Of a DNA stretch of 43,194 nucleotides, positions 23,301 to 36,678 are shown piece by piece. Numbering within the stretch: position 1 is the stretch's first letter; each line of letters starts with the position of its first letter. Position numbers and translations under genes: made by a program. The notes beneath the pieces were generated by a model. That model saw only the letters and a program-made list of their open reading frames with translations. It was not told the origin of the DNA and did not search any database. This DNA comes from Condylostoma magnum (taxonomy: Eukaryota > Ciliophora > Heterotrichea > Heterotrichida > Condylostomatidae): the NCBI GenBank assembly GCA_920105805.1, contig CAKKTI010000159.1:1-43194 (forward strand), read 5' to 3'.

Positions 23301-23907
23301 ATTCTAATCAGGAGTCAACTTGAAATATCAGCCTAGAATGTTGATGCTTAAATCAGTTTGTTAATGTGCTATTGTAGTTATTAGAGTCTCTTTTCAAGAT
23401 ATCAGTAAGATAGTACATGGTATTTTGTTTATTCTTACGCTATCTCTTTTCTGTATATTTTAGATTACAAAGCCCTGCTTTAATTATTCAAGAGCTAACA
23501 TTTTATCAATTATATCACTAGCAATTGCAATTTTTTACGGGATTGTAGCGCTGATTAGCTCTTTCTTCCTTATAGATTTTTATAATAGCTGGACAATATT
23601 ACTATTAATCGGCTGGTTGATTATTCTAGTTTTGGGGTTATGATTTATGTTTAAAAGATATCCAAACCTACTTTATAGACCTCCGGCTAAAGATATAAGA
23701 GACTTATATAGATTTGCTTTTACTTGTATTGATATAGGATAATTTAGCAATTTGAATCCATAACTAAATTATTATGTAGTAGACTCTACAATAGAAGGAA
23801 ATTATATATACAAGACAGGTAACAGAGATTCCAATTTAGCTTTAAGTTAGTAAAATTTATATTATATTTCAGTATATATTAAATGGTGCTATTATTATCC
23901 AGTTTAA
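20374..23907 (+). CDS. 7TM receptor with type-1 periplasmic-binding-like ectodomain (class C GPCR-like)
   Basis: About 1,177 residues. A signal peptide (MKTIQIYSLMLISLIQLSQS) is followed by a first region that looks like a diverged binding fold (LNVGIIQDN...NFNWNRGLFAYGFDD). A clear ANF-receptor/PBP1 fold follows from about residue 335 (GTQLDGSINQTNIKGSLGSI, then PFIGAANSATSLTSIEEYPLF and KWRKVNVIYSDDSWSKSYYEG). A membrane domain with about seven helices starts near residue 770. PBP1 plus 7TM is the layout of GABA-B and glutamate receptors. The short cytosolic tail has no enzymatic domain. Stops at 23848-23853 (TAG TAA) and 23905-23910 (TAA TAA) are both possible. Confidence 0.85.
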
Positions 23908-23950
23908 TAATTTCAGGGTATTTCAAATACTTTATTATTAATACTAAAAA

Positions 23951-24982
23951 ATGTCAACTGAAAACACTTAAAACCTAATTCAGGTAAACAAAATAAAATT
24001 ACAATAAATTTTCAGAAAGCATTCTCCAAAAGACAGTAAAATCTCACTGAATGAAATTATCAAATTCGGCAAGTAATCTAAAATCATTCCTGTAAAATTT
24101 ACTTAGGATCTAATTAGTCTTAATGGCTTTAAATCTAATATAATAGGAAAGTAATCTTTGTCCTAGTATTCAAAACCGCAAGTTAATTTTACCCAATTTC
24201 AACAAATTCTCCTGAAAGTAGCTTAAACAATTTTTACAAAAGGAATCCCAATACGAGATAAAATCAAGATGCTTTTAATACATATAAAGTATTAAATAAG
24301 AAATGTGTATAAGATTTAGCTAGAGATTCCTAATATAAACTAAAAAGTGACAGTCAAAAGTGTCCATTCTATTAATAAAAACAATTCTCAATAAAGCAAA
24401 TCGTCAGTAAATTTAGACTTCAATATAAATACAGCATTAGAAGTCCTAAAATCTCCCAGAGAAGAAAGTAATAGTTCTTTGCATATACCTAGAGTTAGAA
24501 CTCCAACCGAAATACTAAGAAAATAGCCAATGCAGAAATCTAAGAGTAATAAAACATATGCTAAGATGAGTTTGCCAGAATCAGGGCGGCACTCTAAAAT
24601 TCCCTCAAAATAAGGCTTTGGTATAACTAAACGGTGGGGATCAAACATTGCTCAAGAAGTTACTAATAAAATTATAAATGATAGCAAGGAATTAAGTGAG
24701 TTTATTGAAATGGAAAAGGAGGTATAGGAGAGTTACCCCAAAATAAAGCATGCTAAGTCCTTTTAAGAATAATAGATCAATTAAATAGCATAAGTACTAG
24801 ATCATTATAAGTAAAAGTAAAAGAGACCTAAAAAGCAAGTAGACCCTATTATACAAAAGCACAGGGATTTCCTACTAAAGGACAAGCAAAAACGAATAGA
24901 GAAGAAAATGGTACTTGGAATGATCTTCAGGGCCTGGAAAAGTCTAAAAGTCACCAGAAAGTGATTAGAATTAGTAAAATAG
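23951..24982 (+). CDS. Protein of unknown function, 343 aa
   Basis: Starts MSTENTQNLIQVNKIKLQQI after ATACTAAAAA. An N-terminal helical region of about 120 residues (QQIFRKHSPKDSKISLNEII, VNFTQFQQILLKVAQTIF) resembles the EF-hand-derived p25/EF-hand-like folds of ciliary proteins, without calcium ligands. The middle is Ser/Lys rich. The C-terminus (QKHRDFLLKDKQKRIEKK, FRAWKSLKVTRKW) looks like an SFI1/IQ-type helix that could bind centrin or calmodulin. Function unknown. Ends TAG 24980-24982, probably overlapping the 3' end of the convergent LNR gene. Confidence 0.75.
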
Positions 24983-26357
24983 CTTTTAATCCCGTAATTT
25001 CTGCATTGCTTGTAGTTTCTCTTATACATATTGTTTCTGCTTTGTACTCACTTCCTCCTAATTTCAAAATTCCGTTGACAAGATCTAAATTCCCATTGCA
25101 GTCTCCATTATCAGCTTAACAAGTTTATCCCCTACACGCCTAGTCGCATATCCCATCTCCTAATAATTCATGGAAACATCCGGAAAAGCAAAATTATCCC
25201 TATACACAGTCTCCTCTGTCATAATCACAACTAGGATTATTGCACTACTGGTCACAATGCCCATCTCCAAGTAAAGCAGACGAGCAATTATCAGCACATT
25301 AATATAAAGTACAGTCCCCTCCATCATAAGAGCACTCAGGATGAAAACATTCTACATCACAATCATTATCTGCTATATCGTCAACATCACACTCCTTCTC
25401 CTCGCATAAATTCTTACTTCTACAGTCCCCTCCATCCCAATTACACTCCTCATTATTACATTGCTGATTGCAGACTTGATTTTTAACTAAAATTACATCA
25501 CAATTAGTCATTGTGCACCTATCACAATCCTTATAATCGTAGTTGCACTGTGGGATATTACACTCCGGATTGCAGAATTGATTGCCTAGTAACTCATTTG
25601 AACACCCGAATTCATTACACGGTACACTATCACAATCTCCATAGTCAAAATCACAGTTAAATGTATTACAGTCTTTTTGGCAAATACCGTCTCCTAATTG
25701 CGTATTAGAGCATCCTGAGGAGCAATTACTGCAATCCCCGGAATCATTAAAACACTCTGGAATATTACACTCTCTATCACACACTCCATTTCTTAAAAAG
25801 TTTAAATTACAGCCTTTACGACTACATTCTGTTTTACAATCTCCCCCATCAAAAAACCCTATTAGATTATTGCACTATGGATCACATATACCATTTCCTA
25901 TACTCCCTGGAAAACACTGCATTAAAGTCATAACATCAAACTACTCACAATCCTTTGAATCATACCCACATTAACTAGTAAGGCAGTTTTTATCACACCA
26001 GCCATCATTTATAAAAGCTTTAGGACAGCCACTTGCCTCACAAGGATCAGATGAGGAGGTTTATAAGGGAATTATATCGAACCTTGTAGTACATTTAGCA
26101 TCACGTCCTGAGAAATCTTCAATTTCTCAGTATAAAGGCTCTGATGGAGATGTATCAACAAAGCCATAGAACTTGTTATCTTGTATATATACCATATCCC
26201 TAGTAATGTTTTCTAAAGAATCAGTTCCTACTTTTACTTTTACCATTGAAGGTGATACTGAAAATTTCAAGCGTACTTAGGATTATCCTGCTCCTGATAT
26301 ATAAGGCTCCTCTTAGAAAATTTTACCCAGAGTTAAAACAATTAGGAAAAATAACAT
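24951..26357 (-). CDS. Secreted or surface protein with nine LNR (Notch-type) repeats
   Basis: 468 residues. A signal peptide (MLFFLIVLTLGKIF) is followed by a beta-rich region of about 95 residues, then nine consecutive LNR modules with the pattern C-x(3-5)-C...GDGxCDxxCNxxxCxxDxGDC, for example NQVCNQQCNNEECNWDGGDC. Each would bind calcium. The chain ends in a short hydrophobic tail (ITGLKAILLILITFW) directly before TGA, which looks like a GPI-anchor signal. If that TGA were W, the frame would run on inside the neighbouring gene. Large LNR arrays are frequent in ciliate surface proteins; the ligand is unknown. Its ATG is 27 nt after the CDPK stop. Confidence 0.85.
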
Positions 26358-26384
26358 TTTTAGTAAATAAGAATTAGAAATTAT

Positions 26385-27968
<1,584 letters not shown>

Positions 27969-28213
27969 GATATTTAATATTGTTATGATATGTAAATAAG
28001 CGATTAAAGTACTAAATTAAACTTGTGTTTTGAGTATGTATATAGTAGCCAAAAAAGTTTTAAAAATACTATCAATTGATAATAAATGGTTACTTGATTG
28101 CTTAAAAGAATGATATTAAATACGTCACAGTCAATTAAGCCATTTAACTCTCTATATTAGACAAATTTTATATTACATGTTCAAATACTAATAAGTTAGA
28201 TATTCTATATAAT

Positions 28214-29275
28214 ATGAAAGATCGAATATTAATAAGACAAATCCTACAAAATATACTAGAATCGGAAGAAGATAGTATATAAGATTAGCATTACTTACAA
28301 AAGCACTTATAAGAAAATTAGAACCACTGGTTCTTTATTATATTTGTAATATCTTTAGTATTATATGTAATTAGTTTTACAAAGCTTCAACCTTATTTCA
28401 TGCAGAAATTTGACTCAAAAGCAATGAGTTTTATCGGAGGACTGTTAAGTTTTATAAGCTGCTTAATGCTTATCGTTTCTGTAGTAAAGTTATTCGGAGT
28501 TTTTCACCCGTTTTAAGTTTAACAGTCAAATAAAGAATTACTAACAACTTTGCAAAATGATTTAATTTCAGCAAATCTTAGAAGTAAAGAATTATTTATT
28601 GTAGATGTGTAAGATTTTAGGAAATTATTGAAAGATTACAGAGAAAATGAAATTCTAAAGGAAAAAGTAGTCGATTAATTTCTAATTATGAAAAATAAAG
28701 TAATCCTAATCAGTACTGTAGCCTATATTCTTAGTATGTCTATTTGCTCAGTAATGATAGCTATTTATTTTCTTTAAGATTTTCAAATTACTAAGCTTGC
28801 CAAATTAATATCAATAGGAATTATATGTTTAACGATATTTCTAATAGGATTAAACATTTAGTTCCTATCAATAACCAAGAGAATATAATAAGTACAGTGT
28901 ATTGATGACAAATTGAGAACTGAGATTTATTTTATTGAGCAAGATGTATCAAAATTATACTTAATATCCTAAAATGAATTTTTATAAGATTAAGGTTAAA
29001 CCTGAGCCTAACTTGCAGTAAAATGCCTAGATTTATTAAATTCAATAAATTATTTAGCTTAGAGACTATACTGCGACGATACCACAATCATTCCATAAGA
29101 ATAAGATGTTTTAAACAAATTATAGGTTATCATTGCATGTGCAATAGCAATGATTTTCGCATAATTTTGTAATTTACTTGGAGCATCAAGTGTCAAATCT
29201 GAGAATTTAAATATGTTTATACCAGAGATAAGATTTATTTAGTACAGACTTTATAATGGATTAAAACAAACTTAA
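28214..29275 (+). CDS. Multi-pass membrane protein of unknown function, 353 aa
   Basis: Starts MKDRILIRQILQNILESEED. Five hydrophobic segments: about residues 40-57, 72-96, 165-190, 200-220 and 310-330, with a charged helical loop (LLKDYRENEILKEKVV) between the second and third. No signal peptide or known motif. The frame is supported by the hydrophobic segments and by a single in-frame TGA. TAA 29273-29275 directly abuts the TAA of the convergent RCC1 gene, giving TAATTA. Confidence 0.75.
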
Positions 29276-31213
29276 TTACTAACCTGAACAACATTCTCTC
29301 CAGCGAAATCCACTTCTCTTTTCTTCTTACTAATTTATTACATTAGTATTAGATTGACTATCATTATCATTAGGAACAGATACTGAAGGCTTTTACGTAT
29401 TTTCCACTATCTCATCCTTTTCTTATACTTCATTTAATTAACTCAAAGGTTAAAGTAAGTTAATATCAAACTAATCTTTTACCTCAAAAAAGTTTTAAAA
29501 CAATTATTCAGAAGACTGCAGTATGGAACCTTCAAAGTAATCATTGATTTATTTCCTTAGAGATAAATTGTAAGTGAGAATATCAGTAATTTCATTTAAA
29601 ACTGAAAATCCTCTTTTTCCTTCTGGCCTTTTGAATCTTTAAATCTCCTATCCAATTCCTGATAGTACCTAATTTGATTCATCTAAAAAATCTCCTAATT
29701 TTCATAATGGCATAGACTGGCTTAAGTGCTCTGGCTCAGTATCTACTAAGGCTTCGTGTAATCTGGATAACTCATCTAATGCTTAAAAAATACCGTTTTG
29801 ATTCTTATCGAAAAACTCTTAAGCCAATTATTCTTCTCTTACCATTGTCATCTTTTCTAACGAACTTAATCTACCTTATGCCCCTTTTTTATCATCTTTG
29901 AATCTTTAAATTTCCTATACTGATTTTTAAAGCTCCTCTTACTTTTAGCGTAGTTAAGTTTATAAATCCTTTTTTACTTGCGAGTTTTCAGTTAATTATT
30001 CTTATAGGGATGCAATAGGAATATCTTCTAACTGGAATAAATTCTCTTCGTCTTATAGTTTAGATATAGAAAGCATTTAGTACACTTCCTAAGACTCAAT
30101 TTTATCTAGAATTTCCATTTCTTCTCTATTAATATAAACAATTTTCTCTTCTATATCAGTAATTTCCTCAGTTAATTGATTGATCTTTTAGTTCTTCAAT
30201 ATAATAGAATTGGCTCTTGTATCAATAATATTAGTGTTTCTGAGCTACAGCATGTAAATATCATCTAAGATAGGATCGCTACCCCATGCAAATCCATCAG
30301 GAATAATATTTCCATACAGAGCAGTTTCACTCTATTTAATTCCTCTTACAATCTTCTCAAGTCTTCTTTTTAAATGCTAATTTTCCTTCTATGTTCTAAA
30401 AATTTCAACTTGAGAAATTCCTCCAATAGAGATTCCTAAGTTAGTGTCTGAATGATACAAATAGCTCTTCTATCGATTATCATCACACATAGCTGTCTCT
30501 TAATTAATTTTTAATGCAGTGAGTTGTATTTCAGTGGGTTAAACCAAAATAAACGCATTTTCCATACTCAACTACGAAATAACTTGATCTTAATCCTCCA
30601 TTAAATAACCGAGTTTATAATTTTTATTATTTCCCCAGACGAATTGTTTAAACTAATGAGTCATTCCTCGTTTATTTTCACAAAAGTCTTTGCTGCATAT
30701 AGCCATTGATCAATCTGTACCGCAGTATAGCCTCACAGCATGTTGTATTCCTTTAATTCTTACAGGTTGGGAGGAGTCAGGGATCCCAGGAATTCCAAGT
30801 TGTCCCTATGAATTATCACCCCAGGACCAGATATTATTACTGCTGTCTAAGGCTAGTATATGATCTAATCCAGCTGCTATAAAAATGACTCCATTCGACT
30901 GAAATTATTTTATTTTGCTTGGTGCTCTTGCCTCTTCTACTGATGTAACTACTCTGCCCAGGGTATTAGTTTAAGCTCCAAAGGAAAAAACATCCCCTGA
31001 TCTGGTTTAGAGGAAACAGTTGTATCGGGAGCATTAGATTTATACTATAAGACATGTATCAGGGATTTGTTTGTAAAATAATTAGCATTTGTTTGACTAA
31101 TCGTCTTGTTAGTCTAAGTAAAGAACTTCTATTCCTCTTTCACATTCAGATTTGATTTTACCACAGGTTTAACATACTCCACGAGGTCCTGACTTAAATA
31201 TATGATGAGACAT
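29276..31213 (-). CDS. RCC1-repeat protein with long C-terminal coiled coil
   Basis: 645 residues. The N-terminal segment has a CxxC...C pattern (GVCQTCGKIKSEC) that may bind zinc. RCC1-type repeats follow (DVFSFGAQTNTLGRV, IWSWGDNSQGQLGIPGIPDS, QFVWGNNKNYKLGYL, GFAWGSDPILDD), fewer and more diverged than in the RCC1 gene at 5.6-6.8 kb. From about residue 350 a coiled coil covers some 200 residues (REEMEILDKIESQEVYQML, NSQVKKDLQTQLRQKQEELQ). This propeller-plus-coil layout suggests a scaffold, perhaps at the cortex or basal body (inference). It ends in a TAG TAA doublet; no gap separates it from the converging gene. Confidence 0.85.
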
Positions 31214-31372
31214 TTATGTAAAGGAAATTTAAAAGCTTTTAAATTATAATTATTTGTTTAAAGGATTTTTAACTTTGAAATCTAAGTATATAGCTATTGA
31301 AAATTCATGAAATACACTTCTATTATACAACAATTAAAAAGTTTGATGCTTACATGATATTTACTATTAATA

Positions 31373-31960
31373 ATGGAGCAATATTAAAACATTTATTAAA
31401 GACACCTATAGGATGTTAGAAATTTCATTAGGGAAAATAGATTTGCATACAGACTTTTTCAGAAATAAAGAGCTAGGTACAAATTTAAAGTAAACCAGCA
31501 TCTAGGATTTAGATCAAGTTTAGATTCTTTTACTAACTAACATGAATGAGAAAAAAGTAGAGATGAAGTAAAGACATAAGTAAAACAAGAAATTGAAAAG
31601 TTTAGTTCTTCAAATTCTCCTAGAATTAATAGGAGTTTTAAAACACCAAAAATAAGAAGGTTTAAGCCAAAAGCACCGATCAAACTGAAATCAAAAATTC
31701 CAAAACTTAACTTACAGATATCACAGTGAGAAGATTAGGTAGAACAGATCACTGATAGAGGAAACTCTTCTATACTATGAGGAAAATAAAAGTCTAAAAA
31801 AAGGCCTCCTGGATCACGATTTTATCAATCTACAAGAAGAGCATAATCAAAAGAACGTTTTTCTTTAAATTAGTATATGATTACATCATATTCATTAGTA
31901 CTAAATGAATAACAAAATACTTAATATTTTCAATAACTTACATATTCCAAATCTGTATAA
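31373..31960 (+). CDS. Basic protein of unknown function, 195 aa
   Basis: Starts MEQYQNIYQRHLQDVRNFIR. Strongly basic in the middle (SFKTPKIRRFKPKAPIKLKS), with Ser-Pro and Thr-Pro sites and no membrane segment. The frame was chosen because the alternatives give mixed codon use; it holds to the TAA at 31958-31960, 12 nt before the next ATG. An earlier TAG could end it after RFSLN. Family not recognised. Confidence 0.6.
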
Positions 31961-31972
31961 ATTTTAATAATA

Positions 31973-32527
31973 ATGAGAAAAGGAAGACATTAAATTGATT
32001 CCATTATAAGACAACAAACTCTTAAAGCCTAGTAACCAAACCAACAACTTACATCCTAACAATTATCAGAATTAAGCAACTGTTTTAACTACTTTGACGG
32101 AGAATGCTCTGGATATATTACCCGAACACAATTGAAATCCCTTTTAACTCTATTCGGTTCCAACTGCATGAGATCCAGTGAACTAGAAATTGCTATATCT
32201 GAAGTCATAGGCCAATAAGAAAAAGTGTCATTTTAAGATTCAAAATAGCTGGCTATTAAAATCTATCATTAAGGTGGCAAAAAGTAATAAAGATCTGATA
32301 TTTTCTAACAACTGAGCCAAAATGGTACAAATATCTCAAGTTTAGATGAAATGCATTAAATATTGAATAGAAATCTCCCTGTTTAAATATCAAATGAAAA
32401 GTTTAGCACAATTCTTAATTTCTTTGAAAAATCCGAGCACGATTCAATATCTTATGGAGAATTTACGATGTTTTGTAATGAGTTAGATAGTTTAAATTAA
32501 TAGGAAAGCTTAGATTAAAACAGCTAA
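31973..32527 (+). CDS. Centrin/calmodulin-like protein with diverged EF-hands
   Basis: 184 residues. An LSELSNCFNYFDGECSGYIT segment has the helix-loop spacing of an EF-hand, and a second EF-like unit is present near the C-terminus (ILNFFEKSEHDSISYGEF). Loop positions that carry acidic ligands are largely replaced, so calcium binding is doubtful. Two TAA codons in a row (32525-32530) end it, and the MFS gene starts 2-5 nt later. Possibly a structural relative of centrin in the cytoskeleton. Confidence 0.65.
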
Positions 32528-32532
32528 TAAAA

Positions 32533-33864
32533 ATGGAAGGGATTGACGAAAGATAGCCTCTTAATTCTAAGTAAGAACAGGGTACTCCTCAAGATAAATT
32601 CAAGGCTAGTTTTTAACTACTATCAGAAAGTCCTCGAGAGCTCTGGTTGATCTATATAGTATGTCTGTGTGCTTATACTGCTTTTGCACTGATAGGCTAC
32701 ATGCTTGTTATATATTTGAGTGAAATATATGGAGTCTCAGATATAGGAGCAGGGATAGTCTTAGGCTTTTTAGGAATTTTGACTACAATATATAGTATGT
32801 TGTTTGGAGCAATTCCTGATATATATGGCATTAAGAAGTCGATGGTATTATCCTCAGCCTTATTGCTAATTGCTTACTGTATAATTTTAATTTTTCCAAG
32901 TTTAGTGCTGTAATTGCTTGGAATAACAGTTCCTCTAACGATTTCAGGGAGTATTATAGTCCCTAGTGCTAAGCTAGCTATTAAGAGATACACAGTTAAT
33001 AGTAGTAGAAGCTTAGCATATTCTATCATAATGATTGTGATATGAGGAGCAAGCACTATAATTGGACTAGTTGTAGATATTGTTTTAACCACTAAAGGAA
33101 TCAATTATCAGGCTTTTAGAATAATGCATTTTACTGGACTTGGGTTTTCTATAATGACGTTGATTTTATCACTGAATATAAGAAGCAATCCAGTATAAGA
33201 TGAAAATCGACAGTAAAATCAAGAATCTATATACCAATCCTTGTGTTTTGTACTAAAGCTAAAGGTTTTATGACGATTTATTGCATTGACTGGACTAGTT
33301 GTTATAGTGAGAAGTGTTTTTTCACATTTAAGCACTACACTTCCTAAGTATATGGTAAGAGAATTTGGAGAAAATTCTCATTATGGGGGGATTTTAGCTT
33401 TGCATAGTTTAATTATGGTACTGTGCTTGATTCATTTTACAATACTCATATATTATTTTTCCCTTTACAGTCTATTAATTATGGGAGGATTCATTACAGC
33501 TGTTTCTCCTTTAATACTAGCAGTATCAGGAAGTACACCATCAATTTTAATGTTTGCAGTGCTTATTTCTATAGGTGAAGCCATTTTTGCACCTAGACTG
33601 ATTGATTATAGTATAGCAATTGCCCCAGAAGGAAGAGAAGGAAGCTTTTTAGCTGTTGCTTCTTGTCCTTTTGCCTTAGGAAGTATTTATGCAGGAGTAT
33701 CTTCAGGATTTTTACTAGAAGAGTATTGCCCGGAAGATGGAAATGATAATTGTTGGGTAATGTGGCTTTTTATTGGATTAACAACACTCATTGCTCCATT
33801 GTTAATGGTTGTTTTTAGGAATGTATTAGAGGAACCAGAGTTGAAGGATAAAAGTATCTATTAG
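32533..33864 (+). CDS. Major facilitator superfamily transporter
   Basis: 443 residues and about 12 membrane helices, with the two-halves layout of the family. The loop between helices 2 and 3 carries the MFS signature (GAIPDIYGIKKS, matching GxxxDxxGxRR). Helix 4-5 and 10-11 regions contain Gly/Ser-rich stretches (MFAVLISIGEAIFAPRLIDY). TGA encodes W in the middle of the chain (VLWRFIALTG). Substrate unknown; no close subfamily recognised. Ends at TAG 33862-33864, followed by the longest gene-free region in the window. Confidence 0.88.
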
Positions 33865-34829
33865 GTGTTTAAATAGTTTTTTATGGATTTTATTGCTACC
33901 AGAAAATTTAGTGGTAATAGTTAAGGAATTTTTGTATAAATTTGGATAAGATTACTTATAAAACTCATTTATGCTTAAGCTGGTAAGGAATTACAATGAA
34001 TTTTAATATTTTAGTTGTAATTTTGTATTACTAATAATATAGTTATATAAAGTTAGATACATATTTATCAAATTAATTCAGTTTTTATTCCTATACAAGC
34101 AATTTGTTAAATAATAAGTGACATCTTTAATATATAGTTCTTAGAGATTAATACATTAGTGCTATTAATGTACCATAAAAAGAGTGCATTAAGAATCCTT
34201 GTAATTTAATGTTTTAAAATATAAATTGTTTTTTATGTATGAAAATTAACTATGGACTAACGATTTATAGTATAAAGTAGTATAATATAAATTACAGCTT
34301 GAGATAGCCTTTGAATATTGAATTCTATGAGATAAATCAGTATTAAAAATTGAGTACTGGGAAAATTATGTCTATATAAAAATCAGTTGGCTCAAATAGG
34401 TATAGAAAAATAAAAAATGACATTAAAATTATTTTGATATTAATTCAATTATAATGAATTTCCTTATTCTTTAATTCACATAATAGATGTAGTATTTAAA
34501 ACAGTATATCAAAGTCTTGAAATCAGGTCAAATGGTGATCTTAAATATTTTCAAAAATTAAAACATTTTAATCAAGTTCCAGATAAATTAGATTAAAGCT
34601 AATATTATAGCTTATATAGGACTTAAATTAGTATCATTGAATTTAATACAGAGAAGGTAAAAAGTGTAGTAATATCAAAGCCAATATATAGTTTATTAAT
34701 GTATTCCTATTTATTTCCTTGGATAAACTTTATTTTCATAGGTCATTTAAATCAATATAAGATTACTTGTTCTGTATAAAACTTGTTATTTGCTGATTCC
34801 TCTATATTCTCTTTTATTTACCATTTTTC
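33865..34829. other. Gene-free AT-rich region, 965 nt
   Basis: Very AT rich, with many TATA-like tracts. No coherent frame on either strand, no tRNA-like arms and no repeat array were seen. It probably contains the 3' end of the MFS transcript and the promoter of the ABC-transporter gene. Confidence 0.6.
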
Positions 34830-36674
34830 ATGGACAAATCTACGGAGCTAACCTCTTTCACCTCCTAATAACAACTTGCAGTTCAATCTCAACCAAGATA
34901 ATTAGATGTTAGGTCATTTTACCAATTTGCCAAGCCTTATTTCTGAGATAAACTTCACTCATGAAGAAAAGCCCTAATGGTAATATCCTTTTGCCTTTTA
35001 ATATCATCAAAACTATTCATCCTCTTCTCTTCTATCAAGCTAAAAGACGTAGTAAATGAACTATCAGAGGGTAACAATGCCTTATGACTGATTTTTATTT
35101 TCTGCTTATTCTAATTCATGAGCTAAGTTTGCACAAATCTCCAATCTGCCTCATTTGCCTTTATAGAAGCTCATGTGGAAGCAATGGTATCAAGAGACGT
35201 GTATAATCATATAATAAATCTCAGTTTGGACTATCATTTGACTAGAGAAACTGGAAAAGTGCTAAGATGCCTGTAAAGAGGGGCAACTTCCTTCTCATCC
35301 GTAGTACGTGTTATATTTTTCAGTTTAGCTCCTATATTCCTGTAACTTATTATAGTTATGACTTACCTTGGAGCAGTTTATGACTGGTATTTACCCTTTA
35401 TCCTTTTGGGTAGCATATGTGCTTATATTCTTTTCACTTATTTCACTACTGAGTGGAGAACAAAGATTAGAAGAAGAATGAACGAAAAAGATAATATGTT
35501 TAATACCAAGGCAACTGATGCTCTTATTAACATTGAAACTGTTAAGTACTTTAATGCCGAAGAGCATGAGAAAATAAGATATTCTGAAGCTTTTGATGAG
35601 TATAAAAGGGAGAATATACTAATATAGGTATCACTGTCTTTTTTGAACATTGGGTAGTAGTTTGTAATATCAGCAAGTACTTTAACATGTTTAATGATGA
35701 TGGGGAATTAGATTTATAATGGGGAGAGAAATATTGGAGATTTTGTATTATTGAATAGCTTTATTATACAGCTTTACACACCTTTGAACTTTTTAGGAAC
35801 TTATTATAGGATGGTTAGGCAGGCCTTAGTGGACGTAGAAGGAGTCTTTTAACTATTAGATTAGCAAAATTAAGTAACAGACCCAGAAATCCCTACAGTA
35901 ATTTCATCAGATGCCAGTAATATCTAATTCTCAAATGTTTCATTTGGCTATGTCCCAGAAACCCTTCTAATTAAAAACATCTCTTTCAATCTAACCCAAG
36001 GACAAACCCTAGCAATCGTAGGACCATCAGGAGCTGGAAAAAGTACAATAATAAAGCTTTTATACAGATTTTACGATGCAACAGATGGTGAAATTCTTAT
36101 TGATGGAACTTCTATTAAAAGTATTACATAAAAGGACCTTAGAAGTAAAATAGGAATAGTCCCTTAAGACTGCTCTTTATTCAATGATACAATCCAATAC
36201 AACATAGCATACGGAGGAGTTACAAATTCAGGTTTTGACATTAAAAATTCAAAAAGTGCTGCGGAATGGGCAGCTAATAAGGCTTAACTATCCGAATTTA
36301 TACAAAGACAGCCTCAAGGCTACGATACCAAAGTAGGAGAGAAAGGTCTTCGTCTTAGTGGTGGGGAGAAATAAAGAGTAGCAATAGCCAGAGCACTGCT
36401 AAAACGACCTAATATCATATGTTTTGACGAAGCCACCTCCTCACTTGATTCCACTACTGAAAAGGAAATACAAAAATCGATGAAAGATGCCAGCGAGTCT
36501 AAAACTACCATTATTATTGCTCATAGACTTAGTACAATAAGAGATGCGGATATTATTATTGTTTTGAATGAAGGAGAAATTGTTGAGTAGGGAGATCATA
36601 ATGAGTTGATTAGTGCATAAGGGCTATACTATAAATTGTGGCAAGATCAATCCCGTGATCAAGATTAGTTATAA
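34830..36674 (+). CDS. ABCB6/HMT1-type half ABC transporter
   Basis: 614 residues: an N-terminal membrane domain and one nucleotide-binding domain, as in half transporters. Subfamily hallmarks are [20 protein letters not shown] and [19 protein letters not shown], both close to ABCB6/HMT1. The ATP site is complete: Walker [11 protein letters not shown]-loop VPQDC, signature LSGGEKQR, Walker B IICFDEA, D-loop SSLD, H-loop AHRLST. Relatives move porphyrins, phytochelatins or glutathione conjugates across mitochondrial, vacuolar or endosomal membranes. The first stop of a TAA TAA doublet is used (36672-36674); the MAPEG gene starts 1-4 nt later, and an earlier TAG at 36666 is also in frame. Confidence 0.92.
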
Positions 36675-36678
36675 TAAA

